From: Megaleporinus macrocephalus
Taxonomy: Eukaryota; Chordata; Actinopteri; Characiformes; Anostomidae
Assembly (NCBI GenBank): GCA_021613375.1
Contig: CM038728.1
Span: 30,280,575 to 30,344,574 of the forward strand
DNA: 64,000 bases
Direction: 5' to 3'
Program-made: the position numbers and the translations under genes
Notes under the pieces: generated by a model
Told to the model about the DNA's origin: nothing
What the model saw: only the letters and a program-made list of their open reading frames with translations
Database searches by the model: none
Shown: positions 54,166 through 64,000 of the stretch, piece after piece
How the letters are laid out: each line of letters opens with the position of its first letter
How positions within the stretch are numbered: position 1 is the first letter of the stretch

Positions 54166-55229
54166 ACAATAACAAACAGAAATACTTTCAAATGATACCA
54201 AATATAGTCCAAATTGAGTTCTTATATGAAATTAAAGTTATGAAGTTCTGACGTGCATGCACATCATGCAGGTATATATACATACAGACCACGTTTGAGG
54301 TTTCTGTTGCTGTTGTGGTGTTTGCTGTGAAGGAGAATTCAATGTTTACAGTATTTGTAAAAATTTTATCTCTAGCATCCACACGACTGTGTGAGGAGCA
54401 AGCGACAGAAAGTCCGACTCAACTAAAGGATGAGAACTTAAAGTTTAGCAACACAGTCGAGTTTTGTTTCTATATTTAGGTCATACTGTCCTAAATCATA
54501 TTGACATGTCCATGTCTGGGCCTGGATGCCTTGCATCATGTCCCAGCACGATGCCCCCCCCTCTCTACTCCCCCTGCTGGCTTGTGCTCATATTGCACCT
54601 AATGTTCCAGTCTGAGTCACTTACGTCATTGATATGTCAGCATATCTGTAATCTAGGTTTGTTTGCTTGAAGGATTGAAGTGGCGTGAGGGTGCATGAAA
54701 CTGAATGAATAAGAAGGAAGATCTGCTGATCTTCTGAACGATCCAAAACTCTGATGCTCCGAGGCTAAAGTCTTGCTTCCTATTCGCCAGCCTCTTGTAA
54801 ATGGTGCATATGATTGAAAAGTTCTTCTTCCAGTTTTGGCTTTGCTAGCAACCAAACAGCACAGCCAATCACACTGGCTATATGTGTTACGGGGAGGTAG
54901 GACTCGAGTAGAGAACGTGCCTTTCTGCACCTCTAGGTTAATGAGATGTTAACAGATCAGGGGTTCAATAATCTCTGGATATTGGTGGGGACATGTCACT
55001 TCCATCCATGCCAATTCTACGCCCTTGGGCCGAGCACATGGTGTAGCCCCTTCAGAGATATGCAGGTTTCTCCTTTAAAGCCAGATACTGTATATTCTGT
55101 TATTTGTTTGTATATGGCAAAAACAATAACTGCAATCTTCAATGTCTGTATAGTAATATATAGTTGTTTTATCTTTTTATCATGTCTGTTCTTGTTATTA
55201 ATGTACCTTTTTCCTTCAAGTAGCTTCTG
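54166..55229. other. Unassigned low-copy sequence
   Basis: About 1 kb without tandem repeats. Several short frames (68-103 codons) on both strands lack recognisable domains. Part of it may be the untranslated region of the retroposon whose tail follows. Confidence 0.4.
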
Positions 55230-55320
55230 CTACTTACCAGGCTGTTATTGTAAATAAGAATATGTTCTTAATGACTTACCTGGTTAAAGTAAGGGTTAAA
55301 TAAAAAATAAAAAGAATAAA
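55230..55320 (+). mobile_element. 3' tail of a non-LTR retrotransposon
   Basis: 'ggctgttattgtaaataaga', 'atatgttcttaatgacttac' and 'ctggttaaagtaagggtta' followed by an aataaa-rich A tail is a LINE ending common to many fish. The 5' part is not recognised. Confidence 0.75.
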
Positions 55321-55334
55321 TTAACCAAACGCTC

Positions 55335-55601
55335 TTGTCCTCCTTTGGTAGCCCAGGTCTGGTCCAAAAAGTGACTTCCTTCTCTTATTCTAGAACGGTC
55401 CTTGTGATGAGAAAGAGAAGAGGGTCTCCAATTGATAAGGTGAATTATAGTTCTTACACCAATCAAGAGAAAGAAGGTTGGTGTCAGTGGGCTCTGACGT
55501 TGACTAGGAAAGAGATTAAACATGGTATGCATGCAAGACGGCTCCAGAAGATCACAGAACTGGATGCATTCGGCAAAGAAGAACAACAGAGGATCTCCTA
55601 G
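55335..55601 (+). other. Orphan open reading frame (88 codons), uncertain
   Basis: A Lys/Arg/Gln-rich frame starting just after the LINE tail, ending in 'LQKITELDAFGKEEQQRIS' and a stop. It is not derived from a simple repeat and is mixed in composition, unlike most frames in this window. The opposite strand is also open for 96 codons, so openness alone is weak evidence. I recognise no family. It could be chance, part of a mobile element, or a terminal exon fragment. Confidence 0.15.
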
Positions 55602-56065
55602 AAGACTATAATAACAGGCATTATTATTAATATTATTATTATTATTAGTAGTAGTAGTATTATTATCATATATTTAAAAGGTGACCATTTTAGGGATTTG
55701 GGGATCCTCACCACATCTATACCTTTTCATTCTGCAGAGTGAGACACACTATCACCCCCCAACTTACACACACACACACACACATACACACACACACACT
55801 CGCAATCTCCTGTGTCTCCACACTGCCTCTAATCAGAGCCCTTTGTTTATTCCCAAATTATCTCACATCATTATGCATTCTGGTCTCCAGTCCTGGCTTA
55901 GATTGTTTAATTGCTTATTCAAGTGAGCTATTTAGGAGACACACTTCACTGATATAGCCACAGTCACACACCAAAGCTCTCTTTTTTCCTCTCATTCGAC
56001 TCCAGATACTCCGCCAACTTATTGGTAATTAGTGTCGGTGGTGGCAGACAGGCTAAAACGAGACG

Positions 56066-56112
<47 letters not shown>

Positions 56113-56514
56113 TGAAGAAAAGGCTTACGCTTAACTCGGTTCCACTTTATCATGCTAAGGGACTCAGTACAGAGATGTTACTGCATATTATAAAAATGGA
56201 CAGCTCAGATTGTTAAATCTGATTGGCTGGGCTGAATTCAAAGCCTGGTTAAAATACTTGATATACACACATATAAGATCAGCCCACACTCTGTATTAGC
56301 ACACCGAGTCATTAAACAGCACTGTGTTGTGAAGGGACTCTTATTCTGCTCACATGGACTGAGTACCAAGTGATAGGTGAAGTTAGAACCCAGTTGAGAG
56401 ACTGACAACTTTTTTTTTAGAAGAAAGCTTAAACAGGCTAAAACTATAGCTAACAGTCCGGCTGAGAAACACAGCACTGACATGCATTTCATGATGGTTT
56501 AAGTTGGCCTATGT
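55602..56514. other. Unassigned sequence with (TTA), (CA) and (TG) tracts
   Basis: (TTA)/(AGT) repeats at about 55620-55672, CA repeats at about 55768-55799, and TG repeats at about 56068-56110. Between them the sequence is low-copy with no gene recognised. Confidence 0.6.
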
Positions 56515-58605
56515 TGGTGTATGCTGCAGTAGTGCTTGTCTGGGGTTGGTTTAAGCTGGTTTAGTGCTGGTCTGGGGCCAATATGTGTTGATCTAGTGCT
56601 GGACTGGGGCCTGTTTATGCTGGTCTAGGGCCAGTTTTACTTGTTTGTGCTGATTTAATGCTGGTCTGGGGCTGATTTAGCTGGTCTAAGGCTAGTTTAC
56701 ACTGGTTTTATGCTGGTCAGGGACTGGCTTATGCTGGTTTAGTGCTGGTCTGGGGCTGATTTAGCTGGTCTAAGGCTAGTTTACACTGGTTTAATGCTGG
56801 TCAGGGACTGGCTTATGCTGGTTTAGTGCTGGTCTGGGGCTGATTTAGCTGGTCTAAGGTTAGTTTACACTGGTTTTATGCTGGTCAGGGACTGGCTTAT
56901 GCTGGTTTAATGCTGGTCTGGGGCTGATTTAGCTGGTCTAAGGCTAGTTTACACTGGTTTAATGCTGGTCAGGACCTGGCTTATGCTGGTTTAGTGCTGG
57001 TCTGGGGCTGATTTAGCTGGTCTAAGCCTAGTTTACACTGGTTTAATGCTGGTCAGGACCTGGCTTATGCTGGTTTAGTGCTGGTCTGGGGCTGATTTAG
57101 CTGGTCTACGGCTAGTTTACACTGGTTTTATGCTGGTCAGGGACTGGCTTATGCTGGTTTAGTGCTGGTCTGGGGCTGATTTAGCTGGTCTAAGGTTAGT
57201 TTACACTGGTTTTATGCTGGTCAGGGACTGGCTTATGCTGGTTTAGTGCTGGTCTGGGGCTGATTTAGCTGGTCTAAGGTTAGTTTACACTGGTTTTATG
57301 CTGGTCAGGGACTGGCTTATGCTGGTTTAATGCTGGTCTGGGGCTGATTTAGCTGGTCTAAGGTTAGTTTACACTGGTTTTATGCTGGTCAGGGACTGGC
57401 TTATGCTGGTTTAGTGCTGGTCTGGGGCTGATTTAGCTGGTCTAAGGTTAGTTTACACTGGTTTTATGCTGGTCAGGGACTGGCTTATGCTGGTTTAATG
57501 CTGGTCTGGGGCTGATTTAGCTGGTCTAAGGCTAGTTTACACTGGTTTAATGCTGGTCAGGACCTGGCTTATGCTGGTTTAGTGCTGGTCTGGGGCTGAT
57601 TTAGCTGGTCTAAGCCTAGTTTACACTGGTTTAATGCTGGTCAGGACCTGGCTTATGCTGGTTTAGTGCTGGTCTGGGGCTGATTTAGCTGGTCTAAGGC
57701 TAGTTTACACTGGTTTAATGCTGGTCAGGGACTGGCTTATGCTGGTTTAGTGCTGGTCTGGGGCTGATTTAGCTGGTCTAAGGCTAGTTTACACTGGTTT
57801 AATGCTGGTCAGGACCTGGCTTATGCTGGTTTAGTGCTGGTCTGGGGCTGATTTAGCTGGTCTAAGGCTAGTTTACACTGGTTTAATGCTGGTCAGGACC
57901 TGGCTTATGCTGGTTTAGTGCTGGTCTGGGGCTGATTTAGCTGGTCTAAGGCTAGTTTACACTGGTTTTATGCTGGTCAGGGACTGGCTTATGCTGGTTT
58001 AGTGCTGGTCTGGGGCTGATTTAGCTGGTCTAAGGTTAGTTTACACTGGTTTTATGCTGGTCAGGGACTGGCTTATGCTGGTTTAATGCTGGTCTGGGGC
58101 TGATTTAGCTGGTCTAAGGCTAGTTTACACTGGTTTAATGCTGGTCAGGACCTGGCTTATGCTGGTTTAGTGCTGGTCTGGGGCTGATTTAGCTGGTCTA
58201 AGCCTAGTTTACACTGGTTTAATGCTGGTCAGGACCTGGCTTATGCTGGTTTAGTGCTGGTCTGGGGCTGATTTAGCTGGTCTAAGGCTAGTTTACACTG
58301 GTTTAATGCTGGTCAGGGACTGGCTTATGCTGGTTTAGTGCTGGTCTGGGGCTGATTTAGCTGGTCTAAGGCTAGTTTACACTGGTTTAATGCTGGTCAG
58401 GACCTGGCTTATGCTGGTTTAGTGCTGGTCTGGGGCTGATTTAGCTGGTCTAAGGCTAGTTTACACTGGTTTAATGCTGGTCAGGACCTGGCTTATGCTG
58501 GTTTAGTGCTGGTCTGGGGCTGATTTAGCTGGTCTAAGGCTAGTTTACACTGGTTTAATGCTGGTCAGGACCTGGCTTATGCTGGTTTAGTGCTGGTCTG
58601 GGTAT
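56515..58605. repeat. 84-bp minisatellite (~25 copies)
   Basis: 'ttagctggtctaaggctag' recurs at 56761, 56845, 56929 and onward in strict 84-bp register. Each unit also holds 'gcttatgctggtttagtgct' and 'ggtctggggctgattt', which are internal near-repeats of gctggt. The unit is probably an expanded ancestral repeat of about 20-25 bp, as the irregular left edge (56515-56700) suggests. Variant positions (aggct/aggtt/agcct, gggactgg/gacctgg, taatgc/ttatgc) form recurring multi-unit patterns. All frames contain stops. Confidence 0.98.
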
Positions 58606-59139
58606 GGCTGTATTAGCTTGATGCTACCAGAGCAAACTAAAGGAACTAACATTATGGATATTAGCATTAATGTTGTGGAGGTAAATGGTGCTATATGTAG
58701 CCAACATATACCCAGCTATATGTTGAAATTATAATTTTATATAACAAAAACAGTGTAGTTGCAATATACAATTAATGGTGCCAGTGGATCTACATGTTTG
58801 GTTAGGCTTGTCAGTCTGACAAGGGCTGACAACGATAGCCAGCTAAAGCTACACAATGTTGGTTCATAGTAAGACACACTCATAAAACCCATAGCTGATA
58901 TCAGGGAGACGCGCCGAGGGCCAGTGTGGCTTTTGCCAAGTGAGTGCAAATGTTAGCTAGACTAGCTAGCTAACGCTACTGGTGGCTTTGCTTTTCTTTT
59001 CAAGTTTCTTTCAATTTACTTCTCGTTCTAATTGCAAGGAAAACACTACAATGACAATTAAGTGCAGTTAAGAATGACTAATATCTGTTCAAACTACAAG
59101 AGCCTCAGTCGGTGCAGTAGAAGCTTGCAGTAGAGACTG
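58606..59139. other. Unassigned low-copy sequence
   Basis: No gene recognised. 'gttagctagactagctagct' near 58953 is a gctagc-rich palindromic cluster like that at 2668-2720. Confidence 0.4.
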
Positions 59140-59355
59140 ATTTAACTTGATGCATAAGTGACTCACTAGCACCTCTTGAGGTACAAAGTGTCAGTACGAG
59201 ACAGGACAGGCTGGGACAGGCTGGTCAGTATGCTAACTCCAGTAGTGATCTCTGTAGCACCATACATAGACATCTTTGACAAACAGTCAAAACTTGTTTT
59301 TTCACACTAAACGTTTTAGTTTGTTTTTGGAATGTTTTAAACTAAAAATCTTGAC
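59140..59355 (+). repeat. Repeated module R1, copy 1
   Basis: 'ataagtgactcactagcacc', 'tcttgaggtacaaagtgtc', 'agacaggacaggctgggac' and 'gttttagtttgtttttgg' reappear in the same order at 61715-61945 with few changes. Confidence 0.9.
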
Positions 59356-59601
59356 CCTCATTTTCAATGCAGCCGAGCATTTACATTTTATTGAAAGTAA
59401 AATGAGCGAAAATAATAATAATAAATAAAATTCAAATTTCAAATAAACATTTAATATAGATGCATAAAATATAATGTAAAAAACGTTTAGAAAAATGTAA
59501 TAAAAGAATATAAAATAAACATAAAATACATATAAATAAACTAATAAGATAATAAAAAAATTAAAATACTAATATAAAATATACTCATTAAAACAATCAC
59601 G

Positions 59602-59603
<2 letters not shown>
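59356..59603. other. Unassigned A-rich sequence
   Basis: AT-rich, with repeated ataaa/taaaat phrases; no feature. Confidence 0.4.

Positions 59604-59679
<76 letters not shown>
59604..59679. repeat. (TA)n microsatellite
   Basis: About 38 TA units. Confidence 0.98.
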
Positions 59680-59682
<3 letters not shown>

Positions 59683-59935
59683 GTGGAAATTCTATTCTTA
59701 TTAATGGTCTCTTGGCAAGAGCTGCAGCCATTGGTGCATTTACTTCTTTTTTAATAGGCTACCTGACCTTAAATGATCTGATCTAACCAGTAGCAGCAAA
59801 AGAGGTTACAATACGCTGTTGGGGCAGCAGCGCCACTTCTTCATCCTCTCATGTTGGATTGACTCCACTTTACGTTACATTGACTCTTGAGTACATCACC
59901 TCTAGAGGGTTAAAGTGCAGTAGAAGTTTGGACCT
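59680..59935 (+). repeat. Repeated module R2, copy 1
   Basis: 'agctgcagccattggtgcat', 'aataggctacctgaccttaa', 'aatacgctgttggggcagc' and 'cattgactcttgagtacatc' recur at 62195-62480. The last part ('cacctctagagggttaaagt') overlaps in kind with module R1 ('cacctcttgaggtacaaagt'), so R1 and R2 are probably parts of one element. Confidence 0.9.
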
Positions 59936-60780
59936 GGACATCTTCACCTGCAGCTGAAAGAATTTAGACTCTTTTTGACCCTCAGTGGTACCTCACTCTT
60001 CACTAAAGAAGGAAGTGACTGCGAAAAGATTCATGGTTTCACATGTTCTGCTATTTATTTATTTATTTATTTATTTATTTTAGAGTCTGAAGGAACATTT
60101 GGACCCAGAAAGCCACATGTGTGACACTTAACAGGCAGATAGGGACAGATCCTGGGCAACATCACATGGTTTTGCCCTGTGTGTATATACTGTATGTGGC
60201 CCAATGGATGTGTACATGCAATGTAGCTGGGCCAGATTTGGGCCATTCATTTTCGATGTGTGGCCCCATATGGGCAAAGGACCTAGCCGTATACAGGGTT
60301 TAGGAACAGTGGAAACCCTTATACTGTGGCTTGTTGCTTTATTGTAAAGAGCATGCTTAAATAAAGCTTAATTTGTCAATAATAAACAAAAGCAGCACAA
60401 CAACACAGCATGAGCGGGACAAATAGCTGCTTTAGAAATAATAATAATAATATTATATCAAACAATAGGAGAGTTATATCCCTGTTGAAAGGCAATAGCT
60501 GCTATTTGGGGAAACAGTGGTATGTATGTTAGTTTAACACCTAATGCAGGTTATTATTATAAGCACTCTGCTCTCCAGTGAGTTCACAGCCACTTCATTA
60601 CCGAGACCCCCGGTTTTCGTGTTCTCATTAATGGGACGGAGGTTTGAAGAAATTGAAATGTGTGTTAGTGTTTGTGTGCTTTTACTCCCACAATCCCCTG
60701 CTCTTCACCCTGCAGCTGTCACTCAGGAGAGCGCACCCGAGCACAGAGAGATGATGAGGAGAACCAGCATAAATATATAA
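59936..60780. other. Low-copy sequence with a dispersed-repeat phrase and (TTTA)n
   Basis: (TTTA)n at about 60053-60080. 'gggccagatttgggccattc' near 60230 with 'tgtggccccatatgggcaaa' resembles a dispersed fish repeat. 60545-60775 is a low-copy stretch with 'tctcattaatgggacgg' and no recognised gene. Confidence 0.45.
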
Positions 60781-60801
60781 CTCTCTCTCCCTGTCTGTCT
60801 C

Positions 60802-60848
<47 letters not shown>

Positions 60849-61123
60849 GTTGCTCTCTCATTCAGTGTCACACGAAGGGTCACTCATCCTGCAGTGTGCT
60901 GCGTTGAGTGTATCTGTGGGAGGTTGACAGATGGCGTATGGGCTGCATGTGCGTACGAGAGAGGGAGAGAGAGAGAGGGAGAGAGAGAGAGACAGAGAGA
61001 AAGAGAGAGAAAGTTTAAATCAAACAGACAGACAGACAGACAGAAGCACATTAACCACATTAATAAGTATGTGGTCACAGAGAAGCACTGCAGCTATTCA
61101 TACTGGACTCCTACTGCCCTCTG

Positions 61124-61188
<65 letters not shown>

Positions 61189-61210
61189 ATATATATATAT
61201 ATATATGGGA
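60781..61210. repeat. Cluster of CT, GA, CAGA, CA and TA microsatellites
   Basis: CT at about 60781-60850, GA-rich at 60958-61013, cagacagaca at about 61022-61043, CA at 61127-61184, then TA to 61207. The low-copy gaps between them contain no gene. Confidence 0.95.
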
Positions 61211-61714
61211 ACTGACCATAAGCTCCTCCACCATAAGCTTTCTTTTATAGCAACTGTTGCTAGGTTGGACAAGCTTTACAGAGCACTGACAAACATCCCA
61301 TTTACTTGTAAGCATGTAGTTCAGATTGGTTACATGTCTATGGGTTTCTGTGCTACTGAGCTCTGCTGATGTAGCTAATTGAAGCTAATCAGGTTGGTAT
61401 CGTAAAGCTTGTATGATGACACAACCTGTCAAATTCGTACTCCAAGCCACTGGGGGCAGCATATCACCAGAAAATGACCCTCCTCCTTCGTCACCTCTTA
61501 CCAGTCTAGAAGAAATATCGCAAGTTAAGCATCAAACCTCATCCCTTTACTCTCCAAGAGCATGTCCAGTGATGGAAAGCAATACTAATGTAACGGTGTC
61601 TTGACCAACAGCTTCAGTTACTGTTGTGTTTACTGTATTTTAACTGGGAGCACTGGGAGTAGCACCTTCCACATGATTGATAAAAGGGTTAGAACAGTCA
61701 GGACAGTAACACTA
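61211..61714. other. Unassigned low-copy sequence
   Basis: No recognisable gene or repeat. A 63-codon frame at 61413-61604 has no known family. Confidence 0.4.
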
Positions 61715-61945
61715 CTTCTTCATTCTCTTATGTTGGACTAATTTAACTTGATTCATAAGTGAGTCACTAGCACCTCTTGAGGTACAAAGTGACAGTACGA
61801 GACAGGACAGGCTGGGACAGGCTGGTCAGCATGCTAACTCTAGTAGCGATCTCTGCAACACCCTACATAGACATTTTTCACACATGCTTTTTCACACTAA
61901 AAGTTTTAGTTTGTTTTGAAATGTTTTAAACTAAAAATATTGTGT
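61715..61945 (+). repeat. Repeated module R1, copy 2
   Basis: Direct copy of 59140-59355, including 'agcacctcttgaggtacaaa' and the alternating 'ttagtttgttttgaaatg' end. Confidence 0.9.
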
Positions 61946-61984
61946 CTTTAATCCCATAATAAAAAAGTAATCACTGTAATTTAA

Positions 61985-62170
61985 CTGAGAAATTATACAT
62001 ATGTATCTCCAAAGTGGCAACTTTACAGGAGAGGTCTTCACTTTCAATGGAAGTCAATGGAACCAGAATTATTTCCAAGCTATTTTGGAGCAGTTCTATT
62101 GGTCCATTCATCATGAAATTCCCCACAATGTAAATGGCAGCTGCTGCATTTAATTGATGTAGAAAAATAG
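61985..62170 (+). repeat. Dispersed 'ttctattggtccattcatc' family, longest copy
   Basis: 'atgtatctccaaagtggcaa', 'ctttacaggagaggtcttc', 'ggaagtcaatggaaccag', 'ttctattggtccattcatc' and 'ggcagctgctgcatttaatt' give the fullest version of the family in this window. Confidence 0.9.
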
Positions 62171-62194
62171 AAATCAACAAAAATGGACTGCGAC

Positions 62195-62485
62195 GATAAA
62201 TGGAAAGCAATTCTATTGTTATTAATGGATTCTTTTAAGAGCTGCAGCCATTGGTGCATTTACTGTTTCTTTAATAGGCTACCTGACCTTAAATGATCTA
62301 ACCAGTAGCAGAAAAAGAGGTTAGAATACGCTGTTGGGGCAGCAGCGCTACTACTTCATCTTCTCATGTTGGACTGACTCCACTCCACGCTACATTGACT
62401 CTTGAGTACATCACCTCTTGAGGGTTGAAGTGGTATTACGAGAGAGGACAGGCTGGGGCCAGCTCACTTCAGTAGATATCTCTGG
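62195..62485 (+). repeat. Repeated module R2, copy 2
   Basis: Direct copy of 59680-59935, extending through 'gaggacaggctggggcc', which again joins R2 to an R1-like end. Confidence 0.9.
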
Positions 62486-64000
62486 AACATGATACATATT
62501 GATCTGACATATTGCTCCTTTAAGCCATAATGAAAAATCAAACCATCGCTGTAATTTAACCACTTAACCCACCAACCAATATTCTGATAATACTTTGATG
62601 CCATCACGATCGTCCTGCCACCACTTTGGTGGACACATGCATGTTCATTCTTGAGTCCTGTAGTATGAAAACAAAGCCATAACTGGTGCAGCATAGGCAG
62701 AAAAACAAGTTCAGGGTATTTAATGGTTAAGGATGCATTTATTGAGGCAACTGATTCAATGTACCTGCAGCAGCATTCTTATTAAGATACTGGCCGGTTT
62801 CAATGAACCTCCTTCTTATTATGCATTCTGAAGGCTGGTGTAACTGTAAGGAAGCATAGCTGCATTTAATAGTGCACATATTCTTATAGAAGGATTCTAC
62901 TGGTGGCATGCTGTCTGTGCATTGGATGCTTTAGTAGGAGAAACACTGATGATGGATGTTTCTGGTGGTGAGGGATGCAATGTTGCACTACACTGTATTA
63001 TATATATAACATTAAATGCTTACTTTATATAAAGTTTTAGGCCAATTCAATAACCTAGACACTTCCGGCCACAGTACTATAGAGTATGAGGATCTATTTT
63101 GGGATATCAACTGCAGTTGACTATGAATATGAGCAGCTGAAGACATTAGATATAGAGCTAAAAGAAAATTCAGTACATATTTAGTTTATAATTCGAAGCC
63201 AATTTGGTGTGTGATTCTCTGCAAAAGAGAAAATAACACTAACACTAAAGCAACACTAGGACACATTCGTAGTCGTTTTGATGTAATGACAGTGGGAATA
63301 GACATCCATAAACATTGAATGGTACTAAAAGTGGAGGGCGGGTGTAGTATGTGTGTGTGTGGTCATAAATTTTGGGGTTAAATTGGGTGCACGTGCCTTA
63401 AGCATCAGGTTGGGGTTCACACTGACCATTCGGTCCTGACCTTTTGACCCCGACTTTACAGATTGCCCCAGTGTCCGTGCCTCAGTATTGATTGGACAAA
63501 CAGTAACATGGCAGTAGAACCAGCGCAGCATATGCTTCTCTTACTCATGAGATCTGGTTGAAAATGGGATTATTAATTTATTAACACTCCAGAAACATTC
63601 AGATAATGTTCCAAATAGAAGCACATTCAGTTATTTACAAATTATCACTTTACAGCTAGTGAGCTGGAGGAGAGCCTCACAGCTAAAGCTTTAGAAACAG
63701 GTAGGTAGCAGACTACGTTAAACTAGTCCTCTATAAAAAACTCCCGGGATGTTTTCCTGGTCTCAGATAAATAAATGCATAAATTTAGTCTCACCTGCTA
63801 AATACTGGCATTCAGATTGCATTTAAATTGCAGTGAAAAGGACTAGACTGTGCTCTTTAACTCACCTAAATCTGCAGCTCACAGCAGGTTGGAGCAGCAT
63901 GTGGAACTGGAGCATTCTGAGTGCTGCCATGTTTCCTATCACTGTATAAGAGAAGCCCCCGGTGGCCTTTCACAACCCAGTTCTCATCTAATACCTGCTT
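62486..64000. other. Unassigned low-copy sequence to the end of the window
   Basis: About 1.5 kb without tandem repeats or a recognisable gene. The last bases repeat a phrase from 43848 ('catctaatacctgct'), so a dispersed repeat begins at the edge. The 76-codon and 68-codon minus frames have no known family. Confidence 0.4.

Overview
This window is non-prokaryotic. It is a stretch of vertebrate genome, almost certainly from a teleost fish and probably an ostariophysan; that finer placement is an impression from the repeat families and is not proven. The evidence is the very low density of plausible coding sequence, the abundance of AC/TG, CT/GA, TA, GATA and AAT microsatellites, fish-type non-LTR retrotransposon tails ('ggatcaataaagt' followed by tatc repeats), a decayed Tc1/mariner transposase, and several dispersed repeat families that I recognise from fish genomes by memory only. 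I see no convincing host protein-coding gene, no rRNA or tRNA gene and no CRISPR array. Most of the long open frames lie inside tandem repeats whose units happen to lack stop codons.

Layout. 1-7.1 kb: dispersed repeat fragments, a three-copy 230-bp tandem block, an ATCC microsatellite, a retroposon tail and low-copy sequence. 7.15-9.57 kb: the best-defined element, a complete non-autonomous LTR retrotransposon on the minus strand with 365-bp LTRs that differ at one base, a 5-bp target duplication (tatcc), a polypurine tract, and a 12-nt primer-binding site that is a perfect complement of the predicted 5' end of its own RNA. This is the hallmark of the self-priming Tf1/sushi group. It encodes one gag-position open frame with codon-phased internal repeats and has no pol. 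10.5-12.2 kb: a 14-bp satellite. 13.1-15.0 kb: relics of a LINE reverse transcriptase and a Tc1 transposase. 15.5-17.4 kb: a 63-67-bp satellite. 18.2-20.5 kb: simple sequence, a 16-bp array and a 53-54-bp array.

20.5-30 kb: a fold-back MITE, a 1.16-kb element with long terminal inverted repeats, a 46-bp array, a 150-160-bp-arm inverted repeat around TA microsatellites, and one low-copy block. 30.6-32.4 kb: a 50-bp array. 34.3-35.7 kb: a second array of the same 53-54-bp unit seen at 20 kb. 38.9-42.8 kb: CT-rich sequence including about 2.4 kb of nearly pure pyrimidine with a punctuating motif. 42.8-50.8 kb: low-copy blocks, dispersed repeats, four telomere-type hexamers and microsatellites. 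51.0-51.8 kb: a 22-bp array. 52.7-53.5 kb: a palindrome-rich DNA-transposon derivative. 56.5-58.6 kb: an 84-bp array. 59-62.5 kb: two repeated modules, each present twice.

How the parts fit. The region reads as intergenic or large-intron DNA that has accumulated mobile elements and expanding tandem arrays. Islands of non-repetitive, balanced-composition sequence with clustered TAAT-type motifs (about 1.7-1.96, 28.0-28.25, 33.4-33.8, 39.75-39.99, 43.1-43.25 and 45.3-45.75 kb) are the best candidates for conserved regulatory elements, but only a cross-species alignment can show that.
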